Source of the DNA: Faecalicatena_A orotica
Lineage (GTDB): Bacteria > Bacillota > Clostridia > Lachnospirales > Lachnospiraceae
Strand: one strand, 5' to 3'
Assembly (NCBI RefSeq): GCF_040545875.1
Contig: NZ_JBEPMR010000003.1
DNA: 64,000 nt
The notes under the pieces were generated by a model that did no database searches, was not told the DNA's origin, and saw only the letters and a program-made list of their open reading frames with translations. Below are positions 17,611 to 26,626 of the stretch, piece after piece; within the stretch, counting starts at the first letter, position 1; every line of letters starts with the position of its first letter. The translations under genes were made by a program, and so were the position numbers.

Positions 17611-17701
17611 GATATTCCTTTCCTGAGAGCAAAGTACGGTTTTACTCAAAGCCGCCCCTGTTATATGCGCGTGTGATTACATAAGAAGGTTAAAACCTCC
17701 A

Positions 17702-18181
17702 TTATTTATGGTATGGTTCTTTTTGGATAATCCGGTAACTCCGGTAGATCTGTTCTAAAAGGATTACACGCATCAGCTGATGTGGGAATGTCATTTTTGA
17801 AAAACTCAATGCGTAATCAGACCTTTCCAAGACCGCTTTGCCCAGTCCGATAGACCCCCCTATGACAAAAATAATATGGCTGATACTGGAAATTCCCAGC
17901 TTGTCGATCTTATCCGCCAGTTCTTCCGAAGTCAGCTGCCTGCCCTGAATTTCGAGGGTAATGACATAGGCATCGTCCCTGATATACTTCACCAGACGCT
18001 CCCCTTCTTTCCCGCGGATCTGTTCTTCCACGGTTTCACCCGCCTGGTCAGGGGTCTTTTCATCCGCCACCTCTATGATTTCCAGCTTACAATATTTGCT
18101 CAGTCTTTTGCTGTATTCAGCGACTGCGTCTTTTAGATATTTTTCCTTTATTTTTCCTACGGTTAAAACTGTAATTTTCAT
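17702..18181 (-). CDS. rlmH: 23S rRNA (pseudouridine1915-N3)-methyltransferase, 159 aa
   Basis: SPOUT methyltransferase acting on 23S helix 69 in assembled ribosomes. Full family length, starting MKITVLTVGKIKEKYL. The knot contains FVIGGSIGLG and the C-terminal motif LSFSKMTFPHQLMRV, followed by EQIYRSYRI. It is transcribed upstream of rsmH with a gap of 91 nt and may share a transcript with it. Confidence 0.95.
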   Translation of the reverse strand: MKITVLTVGKIKEKYLKDAVAEYSKRLSKYCKLEIIEVADEKTPDQAGETVEEQIRGKEGERLVKYIRDDAYVITLEIQGRQLTSEELADKIDKLGISSISHIIFVIGGSIGLGKAVLERSDYALSFSKMTFPHQLMRVILLEQIYRSYRIIQKEPYHK

Positions 18182-18198
18182 ATGGTCAGCCGTCTTCC

Positions 18199-18612
18199 TT
18201 ATGCCGGATTTTCCCGGAGATATTCTTCTACAAGATCAACAGCATCTGCAATACACTGGTCACAGCTGCAGATTGGCCGGTCTGAGCCGATTCCTTTTAA
18301 CTCGCGGCAGAGGAGGGAGCGGTTCTTCTCTTTGAATTTTTCAGCATAGTCCTTAACTTTCCTGTAGGTATCTGCCTTTGTTGATTTCCCTTTGTCAAGG
18401 TCACCTACGCTGTTGTTCAGACCGATGATCATAAACAGTCCGGACAATGCCCCGCAGACTTCCATCATTCCCATTCCGAAACCAAATCCTTCTGAAATAC
18501 GGAACATTTCCTCCTCGGAAACCCCAAAGTCTTTGCAGAAAGAACAGGCAACGGCCTGACAGCAATTGTATCCTTTTTTATGATATTCTAATGCAAGTTC
18601 TTTTTTTGTCAT
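18199..18612 (-). CDS. C_GCAxxG_C_C family (putative redox) protein, 137 aa
   Basis: Small cysteine-rich protein of a family in which cysteines are spread along the chain around a central CGAxxG motif. Visible here are NCCQAVACSFC, EVCGALSGL and the C-terminal ICSCDQC. A redox or metal role is assumed for the family but not shown. The ATG at 18612 has AGGAGG five nt upstream; ten extra residues from 18642 lack support. It lies 17 nt upstream of rlmH. A hairpin separates it from nfnB upstream. Confidence 0.85.
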   Translation of the reverse strand: MTKKELALEYHKKGYNCCQAVACSFCKDFGVSEEEMFRISEGFGFGMGMMEVCGALSGLFMIIGLNNSVGDLDKGKSTKADTYRKVKDYAEKFKEKNRSLLCRELKGIGSDRPICSCDQCIADAVDLVEEYLRENPA

Positions 18613-18622
18613 CTTTTCCTCC

Positions 18623-18686
18623 TGATAAAAGAACTTCTCCATAGCCGTCTGCAGAATGTTCCGCAGTCTTTACAGCTATGGAGAAG
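18623..18686 (-). terminator. terminator of the nfnAB operon
   Basis: A perfect 12-bp stem (18634-18645 with 18675-18686) begins just after the nfnB stop codon, with a nested CTGC/GCAG. On the minus strand it is followed by TTCTTTTATC. Confidence 0.7.
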
Positions 18687-18690
18687 CTTT

Positions 18691-20079
18691 CTATTTGTGA
18701 TTCAAATATTCGTCGATTCCTTTTGCACCGGCTTTTCCGGCACCCATTGCAAGGATTACTGTTGCAGCCCCTGTTACGGCATCACCGCCGGCATAAACGC
18801 CTTCCTTGGATGTCTGGCCGTTTTCTTCCTCTGCTACAATACATTTTCTTCTGTTTACTTCGAGTCCCTTTGTTGTAGAAGAGATCAGCGGGTTCGGTGA
18901 AGTTCCGAGTGACATAACAACGGTATCTAATTCGATCTCGTATTCAGAACCCGGGATTTCAACCGGACGTCTTCTGCCAGATGCATCCGGCTCGCCCAGT
19001 TCCATCTTAATAACTCTCATGCCTTTTACATATCCGTTGTCGTCCACAAGAATCTCTTTTGGATTCGTCAGAAGGTCGAAGATTACACCCTCTTCTTTTG
19101 CATGGTGTACTTCTTCCACTCTGGCCGGAAGCTCAGCTTCACTTCTCCTGTATACAATATGTACTTCAGCCCCTAGTCTTAATGCAGTTCTGGCAGCATC
19201 CATTGCAACGTTTCCTCCGCCGACTACTGCTACCTTGGTGCCGGCAACAATCGGGGTATCATAGTTGTCATCGAATGCTTTCATGAGGTTGCTTCTCGTC
19301 AGATATTCGTTTGCTGAGAATACGCCGTTCGCATTTTCTCCCGGGATTCCCATGAACATTGGAAGTCCTGCTCCTGAACCAACAAAAACAGCCTCAAATC
19401 CTTCTTCCTCGATCAGCTGGTCGATGGTTGTGGATTTACCGATTACAACGTTAGGCTCAAACTTAACACCTAATTCTTTTACCTTTTCAATCTCCTTGGC
19501 AACAACTTTCTGCTTCGGAAGACGGAATTCAGGAATACCATATACGAGTACGCCGCCGAGCTCATGGAGTGCCTCAAATACAGTAACATCATACCCCATC
19601 TTGGCAAGGTCGCCTGCACATGTGAGTCCTGACGGGCCTGATCCAATTACTGCAACTTTATGGCCGTTTGTCGTCTCAGGGCATTCCGGCTTGATATCAT
19701 GCTCCAGCGCATAATCTGCCACGAATCTTTCCAGCTTTCCGATAGAAACAGGTTCGCCTTTGATTCCGCGGATACACTTTCCTTCACACTGGGATTCCTG
19801 CGGGCATACACGTCCGCAGATCGCAGGGAGTGCTGAAGACTTACCAATCACTTTATAAGCCTCTTCGATATTACCTTCCTTTACTTCCTTGATGAATCCG
19901 GGAATATCAATCGCAACCGGGCATCCGGCAATACATTTTGCGTTCTTGCAGCCTAAACATCTGACTGCTTCTTCCATTGCTTCTTCCTTATTATATCCAA
20001 GACAAACTTCTTCAAAGTTTGTTGCACGTACTTTCGGGTCCTGCTCTCTGACAGGCACTTTCTTTAATACATCAGCCAT
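18691..20079 (-). CDS. nfnB: NfnB-like / GltD-like NADPH oxidoreductase, 462 aa
   Basis: Flavoprotein of the GltD/NfnB group. N-terminal cysteines (CLGCKNAKCIAGCP and CGRVCPQESQCEGKC) ligate two [4Fe-4S] clusters. GSGPSGLTCA binds FAD and VGGGNVAMDAART binds NADPH. Such proteins are routinely labelled glutamate synthase small subunit, but no GltB large subunit is nearby. The translationally coupled partner at 20079-20969 instead matches NfnA. The pair would form the bifurcating NADH-dependent reduced ferredoxin:NADP+ oxidoreductase of anaerobes, balancing NADPH, NADH and ferredoxin. Assignment rests on the pairing; activity is inferred. Confidence 0.85.
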   Translation of the reverse strand: MADVLKKVPVREQDPKVRATNFEEVCLGYNKEEAMEEAVRCLGCKNAKCIAGCPVAIDIPGFIKEVKEGNIEEAYKVIGKSSALPAICGRVCPQESQCEGKCIRGIKGEPVSIGKLERFVADYALEHDIKPECPETTNGHKVAVIGSGPSGLTCAGDLAKMGYDVTVFEALHELGGVLVYGIPEFRLPKQKVVAKEIEKVKELGVKFEPNVVIGKSTTIDQLIEEEGFEAVFVGSGAGLPMFMGIPGENANGVFSANEYLTRSNLMKAFDDNYDTPIVAGTKVAVVGGGNVAMDAARTALRLGAEVHIVYRRSEAELPARVEEVHHAKEEGVIFDLLTNPKEILVDDNGYVKGMRVIKMELGEPDASGRRRPVEIPGSEYEIELDTVVMSLGTSPNPLISSTTKGLEVNRRKCIVAEEENGQTSKEGVYAGGDAVTGAATVILAMGAGKAGAKGIDEYLNHK

Positions 20080-20969
20080 TAGTTGTCACCTCCGCAGTTT
20101 CCGCAGCCACCATGATGAGTGTCTCCTTCTTGTAATTTCAGCATAGCACGGCCTTCTTCAGACTTGTACATCTGGCTTCTTTTCATAGCCTGGTCAAAAT
20201 CAACGAGGTGTCCGTCGAATTCCGGTCCGTCAACACATGCGAATTTAATTTCGTCTCCTACCTGAAGACGGCATGCACCGCACATACCTGTTCCGTCTAC
20301 CATGATCGGGTTCATGCTGACAATTGTAGGAAGCTCCAGCTTCTTTGTAAGCAGACATACAAACTTCATCATGATCATCGGTCCGATTGCAACACAGACA
20401 TCATACTGTTTTCCTTCATTCTTCACCAGATCTTCGATTACAGCCGTAACCATTCCTGAACGACCGTAGGAACCGTCATCTGTTGTAACATAGAGATTGC
20501 CTGCAACCTCTTCCAGTTCTTTTTCAAGAATCAACATATCATGTGTCTTGGAACCAACGATGACATCTGCATCTATTCCGTTCTCATGCAGCCATTTTAC
20601 CTGTGGGTAAACCGGTGCAGCACCTACACCGCCGGCTACAAATAACATCTTTTTGTTCTTCAGTTCTTCAAGATCTTCGTGAATAAACTCAGATGGACAT
20701 CCCAGAGGCCCAACGAAATCACGGAAACTGTCCCCTTCTTTTAAATCTGCCATCTTAGTTGTAGATGCTCCAACTTCCTGGAACACGATTGTGATTGTCC
20801 CCGCCTCTCTGTCGTAATCACAGATTGTAAGAGGGATTCTTTCTCCTTTGTCATCCATCTTCACAATCACGAACTGGCCTGGCTGGCAATGGCTTGCAAC
20901 ACGCGGTGCGTGTACATCCATAAGATAGATTTTATCAGCCAGTTTTTCTGCTTTTAATATCTTGTACAT
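20079..20969 (-). CDS. nfnA: NfnA-like FAD/NAD-binding [2Fe-2S] subunit, 296 aa
   Basis: Ferredoxin-reductase-like subunit (dihydroorotate dehydrogenase electron-transfer/sulfide dehydrogenase group). FAD-binding RIPLTICDYD is followed by the NAD-binding GGVGAAPVYP. The [2Fe-2S] site is near the C-terminus (DGTGMCGACRLQV and FACVDGPEF). A terminal GGCGNCGGDN tail adds two cysteines beyond the cluster set. Its stop codon overlaps the nfnB start (TAATG), so the subunits are coupled. Promoter TTGCCA-N17-TATTAT lies at 21004-21032. Confidence 0.87.
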   Translation of the reverse strand: MYKILKAEKLADKIYLMDVHAPRVASHCQPGQFVIVKMDDKGERIPLTICDYDREAGTITIVFQEVGASTTKMADLKEGDSFRDFVGPLGCPSEFIHEDLEELKNKKMLFVAGGVGAAPVYPQVKWLHENGIDADVIVGSKTHDMLILEKELEEVAGNLYVTTDDGSYGRSGMVTAVIEDLVKNEGKQYDVCVAIGPMIMMKFVCLLTKKLELPTIVSMNPIMVDGTGMCGACRLQVGDEIKFACVDGPEFDGHLVDFDQAMKRSQMYKSEEGRAMLKLQEGDTHHGGCGNCGGDN

Positions 20970-21003
20970 CTTATTCCTCCTTGTAAAAAATCACCCTTTC
21001 CTT

Positions 21004-21032
21004 ATAATACGCTATAAACAAAGGATTGGCAA
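21004..21032 (-). promoter_or_regulatory. nfnA promoter
   Basis: TTGCCA (21027-21032) and TATTAT (21004-21009) are 17 nt apart on the minus strand, about 35 nt upstream of the start. Confidence 0.7.
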
Positions 21033-21100
21033 GTATTCTTTCAATGAATTCACGCCCCGGAGGGCTTTTTATTTCATAGGGCGTACTTTCCTAATGAAAT

Positions 21101-21153
21101 GAAAAAATACCGCCTGAAATGCAGGTCCCCTGCATTCCAAACGGTATTTTTTC
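21101..21153. terminator. terminator of the alcohol dehydrogenase gene
   Basis: A 12-bp stem (21101-21112 with 21142-21153) has A/T runs in both arms and a nested GCAG/CTGC hairpin. Confidence 0.85.
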
Positions 21154-21187
21154 AAGAATCCTAAAGCCTGCCTGTTAATTTCTTTTC

Positions 21188-22369
21188 TTAGAAATCTACC
21201 TCTGTTCCGTAGTAGATGCAGTTAAACAGTCTTTCCATTTCGGCCGGTGTTATGCTTCTTGGGTTGGAGCCTGTGCAGGCATCTCCTACTGCCAGCTCGG
21301 AAATCTTTGCGATCTTCTCTTTGAATTCTTCTTCGATAATTCCAAATTCTTTGAGAGTCTTCGGAATGCTCATCTGTACATTGAAGTCGTCAATTTTTTC
21401 ACAGAGGCTGTTGATTAATGCCTTTTCTGAAGCACCCTGAAGGCCCACCCTGCGGGCGATCTCTGCATAGCGTTTAGCAGCTACCGGGTCTTTTGCATTG
21501 TATTTGATTACATATGGCAGGTACATTGCATTGGCGCATCCGTGTGTGATATGTCCGGTTGAGAATGCAGCGCCTGTCTTGTGTGCCATAGAATGTACAA
21601 TACCAAGCAGTGCATTGGAGAATGCCATACCTGCCAGACACTGGGCTGTGTGCATTTCTGCCCTTGCATCCATGTTTCCTCTGTAAGAAGCCGGCAGGTA
21701 ATCAAATACCATCTCAATTGCCTGAATTGCAAGCGGATCTGTGAAAGCACAGTTTAATGTAGATACATATGCCTCGATTGCATGAGTCAGTGCGTCCATA
21801 CCTGTGTAGGCAACCTGTTTTGCAGGAAGTCCTTCAACCAGTTCGGAATCTACGATTGCAACATCTGGTGTGATGTTAAAGTCAGCCAGAGGGTATTTCA
21901 CTCCTGTCTGGTAGTTTGTGATAACAGAGAATGCAGTAACTTCTGTCGCTGTACCTGATGTTGACGGAATTGCAGCGAATTTCGCCTTCTGTCTCAGTTC
22001 CGGGAAGTTAAACGGGATACATAAGTCTTCGAATGTAACTTCCGGATATTCGTAAAATGCCCACATTGCTTTTGCTGCATCTATTGGTGAACCACCGCCC
22101 ATTGCTACGATCCAGTCCGGCTCGAATGCCCGCATAGCTTCGGCGCCTTTCATAACGGTCTCTACAGACGGGTCCGGCTCTACACCCTCAAATAACTGAA
22201 CTTCCATTCCTGCTTCTTTTAAGTAATTGACTGCCCTGTCAAGAAATCCCTGACGCTTCATGGAACCGCCGCCTACTACAAGGATAGCCTTTTTTCCTTT
22301 CAGGTTTTTCAGTTCTTCCAGACAGCCTTTTCCGTGGTAAATGTCTCTTGGTAATGTGAATCTGCTCAT
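21188..22369 (-). CDS. iron-containing alcohol dehydrogenase, 393 aa
   Basis: Group III metal-dependent alcohol dehydrogenase. The NAD(P)-binding part has GGGSPIDAAKAM and STSGTATEVT. The metal ligands are in DALTHAIEAY and HSMAHKTGAAF followed by GHITHGCANA, which together supply aspartate and three histidines. The start at 22369 (MSRFTLPRDIYHG) has AAGGAG nine nt upstream; the ATG at 22378 directly abuts the ribosome site. It probably reduces an aldehyde to an alcohol to reoxidise NADH in fermentation, though the substrate cannot be read. Two Rex-like operators in its promoter support NADH/NAD control. Confidence 0.92.
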   Translation of the reverse strand: MSRFTLPRDIYHGKGCLEELKNLKGKKAILVVGGGSMKRQGFLDRAVNYLKEAGMEVQLFEGVEPDPSVETVMKGAEAMRAFEPDWIVAMGGGSPIDAAKAMWAFYEYPEVTFEDLCIPFNFPELRQKAKFAAIPSTSGTATEVTAFSVITNYQTGVKYPLADFNITPDVAIVDSELVEGLPAKQVAYTGMDALTHAIEAYVSTLNCAFTDPLAIQAIEMVFDYLPASYRGNMDARAEMHTAQCLAGMAFSNALLGIVHSMAHKTGAAFSTGHITHGCANAMYLPYVIKYNAKDPVAAKRYAEIARRVGLQGASEKALINSLCEKIDDFNVQMSIPKTLKEFGIIEEEFKEKIAKISELAVGDACTGSNPRSITPAEMERLFNCIYYGTEVDF

Positions 22370-22393
22370 TTTATGCATCTCCTTTATAAGTAC

Positions 22394-22442
22394 GTTATTT
22401 TTTTAACGTTTTCATTATAGCACTGTTAAACTTTTAACGCAA
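22394..22442 (-). promoter_or_regulatory. alcohol dehydrogenase promoter with two Rex-like operators
   Basis: TTGCGT (22437-22442) and TATAAT (22414-22419) are 17 nt apart. The palindrome GTTAA-N4-TTAAC (22425-22438) fills the -35/-10 spacer. A second copy with one mismatch (22394-22407) lies just downstream of the -10. Both match the core of the Rex consensus TTGTTAANNNNTTAACAA. Confidence 0.7.
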
Positions 22443-22477
22443 CCATAGTAACATAAAAATCACGTTAAATTTTGTAC

Positions 22478-22519
22478 AAAAATACCGCTGTGTTTTTGTT
22501 TATTTTTTAACACAACGGT
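22478..22519 (-). terminator. terminator of the zinc-ribbon protein gene
   Basis: An 11-bp stem with one G-T pair (22484-22494 with 22509-22519) is followed on the minus strand by ATTTTTG. Confidence 0.85.
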
Positions 22520-22551
22520 ACTTCTTCCTTTATATTCATTTATACAGCATT

Positions 22552-23973
22552 CTATTCACTGATTTCCAGTACGTAATTCCGCTTGGTGACCTGTGTATAC
22601 TTGCCGGAATTATTATTTTTGAGAACGGCAGAGAACATAGTCTGTCCCTCAGGCATATCTATCGGGCCGGTATATTCTTCAGCACTCACAGCCGGATCTG
22701 TCGGATCAGTATTGTCCATCGTATAATATGCCGTGTATCCTTCCGGCACGGTAATGGTAATCTGCCCTGCTGACTCATACTGTCCCGTGGAAGGGGTGAC
22801 AGATGGCGCATCCTCGATCGGGAGTTCGATGACATATGTTTTCGAAGCGGTCAGGCTCGGGATCTTCTTCTTGTTCACGGTGATTGCCTTTATAACGTTT
22901 GTTCCTTCCTTATTCAGCAGGATCGGTTCCGTATACTTCTTGCTGGAAGTATCTGGTTCGGAACCATCATCTGTATAATAGATTGTCCCGTTATCCGTAC
23001 TTAAGGTTACCTGCTGTACTTCCTCATATGTGCCTTCCTCCAGGCTGAATTCCGGCTCAGTGGAAACATAATCCCTGACCCCGTCCAGGACTTCATCGTA
23101 TTCGCAGTCATCCAAAAGCTCTGAGACTTTGATCAGCTGCTTTGTATCCACATAGAAACTGATCGCAGCCTTATAGATCTCGACATTGGAGGGCTGTGAG
23201 CCGATCGCTGTTAAAAATACTGTTTCTGCAGCCTCCAGATCATCCTGCTGGATATAGACCTTTGAAAGCCCGGTATAGGCCTCCGCCTTTTTGTTATTTT
23301 TTGAAATTGCTTTGTTATAATATGTCTCAGCAAGTGAATAATCACTTGACTGGAGGGCCTGATTTCCTTTTCTTATCTGTCCCTCATAAGAATTCTGGTA
23401 ATAGGCAAAACCAAGAACACCTCCCAGAATAATCAAAAGCAGGATAATAATAAGCGCCCTCTGGCGGCGTTTTTTAGCAAGCCGCTTCTTGCGTGCGATC
23501 TGTTGGCGTCTCTTTTCCTCTGCTTCACTCCTCTGACGTAGATTACCTGTTGTTTGTCTGCGTATAGAACTGGTATCGGGACGTGTCTGCCGCATGTTCC
23601 CTGTTGTACCCCTGCCCGTCTGCCTTATATTTCCTGTCGTATTCCTGCCTGTCTGCCGCTGGTTCCCTGCCGTATTTCTCCCGGCCTGGCGGCTCTGCCT
23701 CATGGCGGCATTCCTCTTGGCGCGTATCTCGTCCAGCTCCCCCTGACTTAATACCCTTGTTGAATTGCTGTATTCCCTTGACCCCTCACGGCGGTATCTT
23801 CTGATATCGTCCGTCCTTATCTGTCTTGTGGCGTCTTCAATAGATCCTTTTACTTCCTGCGCGAGGACATCTTCCAGAGGGTTATAATCCGGTACAATCT
23901 GAACTTCCATACCGCATTCCGGACAATACAGCATATCGTCCGGAATCATGGCACCACAATTTGTACATCTCAT
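22552..23973 (-). CDS. zinc-ribbon, TPR and chitobiase-like-domain membrane protein, 473 aa
   Basis: Order of parts: zinc ribbon CTNCGAMIPDDMLYCPEC (1-20); a charged linker; a run of near-repeats of RQTGRNTTGN (about 95-140); a basic KKRLAKKRR stretch; one membrane helix (about 174-193); a TPR-like region (about 195-300); then two chitobiase-type beta domains (about 305-385 and 390-470), each with an IYYTDDGSEPDT or AYYTMDNTDPTD motif. The cytoplasmic side is thus zinc ribbon plus repeat, and the outer side is TPR plus beta domains. I infer an envelope scaffold or binding protein. It is the last gene of the run from tepA, 11 nt after folD. Confidence 0.85.
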   Translation of the reverse strand: MRCTNCGAMIPDDMLYCPECGMEVQIVPDYNPLEDVLAQEVKGSIEDATRQIRTDDIRRYRREGSREYSNSTRVLSQGELDEIRAKRNAAMRQSRQAGRNTAGNQRQTGRNTTGNIRQTGRGTTGNMRQTRPDTSSIRRQTTGNLRQRSEAEEKRRQQIARKKRLAKKRRQRALIIILLLIILGGVLGFAYYQNSYEGQIRKGNQALQSSDYSLAETYYNKAISKNNKKAEAYTGLSKVYIQQDDLEAAETVFLTAIGSQPSNVEIYKAAISFYVDTKQLIKVSELLDDCEYDEVLDGVRDYVSTEPEFSLEEGTYEEVQQVTLSTDNGTIYYTDDGSEPDTSSKKYTEPILLNKEGTNVIKAITVNKKKIPSLTASKTYVIELPIEDAPSVTPSTGQYESAGQITITVPEGYTAYYTMDNTDPTDPAVSAEEYTGPIDMPEGQTMFSAVLKNNNSGKYTQVTKRNYVLEISE

Positions 23974-23984
23974 CTTAACTCCTC

Positions 23985-24824
23985 CTACTTACGCGCAGTT
24001 TCCACACAATTGTTCATCAACATCGCGATTGTCATTGGTCCTACCCCGCCCGGTACAGGCGTTATGGCAGACGTCCTGTCTGCAACATCTGCAAAGTCAA
24101 CATCTCCGCACAGTTTATTATTTTCATCCCTGTGCATCCCCACATCAATGACAACAGCCCCGTCTTTTACATAATCTGAATTGATAAACTGCCGTTTTCC
24201 GATAGCCACAATCAGTATATCGGCGCGTTTTGCAACCTCTTTTAAGTTCTTTGTCCGGGAATGTGCAACAGTGACAGTCGCATTTTCACGGAGAAGCAGT
24301 GCGGCCATCGGCTTGCCGACAATGTTGCTTCTGCCGATTACAACACATTCCTTCCCCTCAATTTCAATTCCGGAACGCTTTAAGAGCTGGATAATCCCTG
24401 CCGGAGTACAGGACAGAAATCCCTTCTCTCCGATCCACAGCCTTCCTACACTGACCGGATGGAAACCATCCACATCTTTATCCGGCGAAATTGTCCGGAT
24501 AATCCTGTCTTCATCAATATGGGAAGGCAGCGGCAGCTGGACCAGAATCCCGTTTACACCTTCGTCATTGTTCAGCTGTTCCACAAGACCTGTCAATTCT
24601 TCTTCTGTCACGGAATCCGCAAGTTCATATGCTCTGGACTCTATACCTATATAAGAGCAGGCTTTCTTTTTATTATTTACATAGACTGAAGAAGCGGGAT
24701 CGCTTCCGACCTGCACGACAGCCAGACAGATATTGGTGCCTTGCGCCTTCATTGACTGGACTTCTTCTTTTAACTCATCCTTTATCTGCTTAGAAATCAG
24801 TTTTCCATCAATAATCTGTGCCAT
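23985..24824 (-). CDS. folD: bifunctional methylenetetrahydrofolate dehydrogenase/cyclohydrolase, 279 aa
   Basis: FolD interconverts methylene-, methenyl- and formyl-tetrahydrofolate. Signatures include VQVGSDPASSVYVNNKKKAC (with the catalytic lysine region), DKDVDGFHPVSVGRL, the NADP loop VIGRSNIVGKP and the C-terminal TPVPGGVGPMTIAML. Full length. It lies 76 nt downstream of fhs, so the two successive one-carbon enzymes are co-transcribed. Confidence 0.96.
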   Translation of the reverse strand: MAQIIDGKLISKQIKDELKEEVQSMKAQGTNICLAVVQVGSDPASSVYVNNKKKACSYIGIESRAYELADSVTEEELTGLVEQLNNDEGVNGILVQLPLPSHIDEDRIIRTISPDKDVDGFHPVSVGRLWIGEKGFLSCTPAGIIQLLKRSGIEIEGKECVVIGRSNIVGKPMAALLLRENATVTVAHSRTKNLKEVAKRADILIVAIGKRQFINSDYVKDGAVVIDVGMHRDENNKLCGDVDFADVADRTSAITPVPGGVGPMTIAMLMNNCVETARK

Positions 24825-24900
24825 TTCATTCTCCTTTATTCACGCGGCCAGCGAGCCGGGCGGACATGCCGGCAGTGATATTCTACTCTGACTGGTTTTA

Positions 24901-26571
24901 TTAAAACAGGCCGGTAATCTTACCATCCTCTGTCACATCAATGTTGTTTGCGGCAGGGACTTTCGGCAGTCCGGGCATTGTCATGACTGCGCCTGTCAGT
25001 GCTACAACAAATCCGGCACCGGCACTTACATATACTTCACGGATATGAATATCAAAGTTTTCCGGCCGTCCCAGCTTTTTCGCATCATCCGACAGGGAAT
25101 ACTGGTTCTTTGCCATACATACAGGGAATGAACCGAATCCCATTGATTCGATTTTTGCGAGCTGTTTATCAGCCGCGGGTTCATATACTACGCCGCGCGC
25201 ACCGTAGATCTCTTTCGAGATTTTTTCTATTTTTTCTTTCAAAGTCAATTCATCCTCATACAATGGATGGAAATGGCTTTCCTTGTTTTCCAATGTATCC
25301 AGAACTTTCCGGGCAAGTGCAATACCGCCCTCCCCGCCTTTTTCCCAAACCTCGGAAAGTGCAAATTCACATCCGCGTTCCTCGCAGAATCTGCGGATAT
25401 ATTCGTTTTCAGCTTCGGTATCCGTTACAAATGAATTCAAAGTAACGATTACTGGCACATCGTATTTCTGTATATTTTCAATATGTTTTTCCAGATTCAC
25501 AATCCCTTTTGCAAGTGCTTCCAGGTTCTCTTCACCTAAGTCGTTTTTGGCAACCCCACCATTATACTTCAAAGCACGTACAGTTGCAACTAAAACTACT
25601 GCGTCCGGTTTCAGCCCGGCCTTCCGGCATTTGATATCCAGAAACTTCTCAGCTCCAAGATCGGCTCCGAAACCGGCTTCTGTGATCGTAATATCACTGA
25701 TCTTTAGGGCCATCTTCGTTGCACGTACGCTGTTGCAGCCGTGTGCAATATTGGCAAATGGCCCGCCGTGAACAAGGGCCGGTGTATGCTCCAGGGTCTG
25801 GATGATGTTCGGTTTGATGGCATCCTTTAAAAGTGCAGTCATGGCTCCTGTTGCCTGAAGATCGTCTGCGGTCACCGGATCACCACTGAAATTATAAGCA
25901 ACAATAATTCTGCCCAGACGGCGTTTCAAGTCTGTAAGGTCATCTGCAAGACAAAGAATCGCCATGATTTCTGAAGCAACGGTAATTACAAAATGATCTT
26001 CCCTTACCATCCCGTCCATTTTATTTCCTAGTCCTACAACCGTATTGCGCAATACTCTGTCGTTCATGTCGAGACAGCGTTTCCAGACTACCTGCCGCGG
26101 ATCAATGCAAAGTGCATTGCCCTGCTGTATATGGTTATCCAGCATAGCAGCAAGCAGATTGTTTGCGGACGTGATAGCATGGAAATCACCTGTAAAATGA
26201 AGGTTCAGGTCTTCCATCGGCACGACCTGCGCATATCCGCCGCCGGCGGCTCCGCCTTTGATTCCGAAACATGGTCCCAGGGAAGGTTCCCTTAAGGCAA
26301 TCAGCGCTTTTTTATTCAGTTTTGCCATTGCCTGTCCAAGGCCGACTGTTGTTGTTGTCTTGCCTTCCCCTGCCGGGGTCGGGTTGATTGCAGTCACCAG
26401 AACAAGCTTGCCGTCCTCTTTGTCTTTCAGTTTATCCCAGAGCCCGTCAGACAGTTTTGCCTTATACTTCCCGTAAAACTCCAGATCATCTTCCTCAATC
26501 CCAATACTTGCCGCCACATCTTTTATGTGCAGCATCTCTGCTTCCTGTGCAATCTGAATATCTGTTTTCAT
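24901..26571 (-). CDS. fhs: formate-tetrahydrofolate ligase, 556 aa
   Basis: ATP-dependent activation of formate to 10-formyl-tetrahydrofolate, used for purines and as the first step of the Wood-Ljungdahl methyl branch in acetogens. The P-loop is TPAGEGKTTTTVGLGQAM, with the family motif EPSLGPCFGIKGGAAGGGYA. The length matches characterised enzymes with the ATG at 26571 (AGGAGG seven nt upstream); the open frame to 26634 is not used. Carbon-monoxide dehydrogenase genes are not in the window, so acetogenesis cannot be claimed. Confidence 0.96.
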   Translation of the reverse strand: MKTDIQIAQEAEMLHIKDVAASIGIEEDDLEFYGKYKAKLSDGLWDKLKDKEDGKLVLVTAINPTPAGEGKTTTTVGLGQAMAKLNKKALIALREPSLGPCFGIKGGAAGGGYAQVVPMEDLNLHFTGDFHAITSANNLLAAMLDNHIQQGNALCIDPRQVVWKRCLDMNDRVLRNTVVGLGNKMDGMVREDHFVITVASEIMAILCLADDLTDLKRRLGRIIVAYNFSGDPVTADDLQATGAMTALLKDAIKPNIIQTLEHTPALVHGGPFANIAHGCNSVRATKMALKISDITITEAGFGADLGAEKFLDIKCRKAGLKPDAVVLVATVRALKYNGGVAKNDLGEENLEALAKGIVNLEKHIENIQKYDVPVIVTLNSFVTDTEAENEYIRRFCEERGCEFALSEVWEKGGEGGIALARKVLDTLENKESHFHPLYEDELTLKEKIEKISKEIYGARGVVYEPAADKQLAKIESMGFGSFPVCMAKNQYSLSDDAKKLGRPENFDIHIREVYVSAGAGFVVALTGAVMTMPGLPKVPAANNIDVTEDGKITGLF

Positions 26572-26626
26572 TTGTTTATCCTCCTGTATGTTATAATTTC
26601 GTGCTTCTGTCCATGACTCCGGCCAT

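Noticed and set aside
18691..20079. Glutamate synthase small subunit label
   Set aside because: No large subunit is nearby and the coupled neighbour is an NfnA-type subunit.
21046..21071. Plus-strand GCCC/GGGC hairpin followed by TTTTTA
   Set aside because: The stem is only 4 bp and no plus-strand gene lies upstream to terminate.
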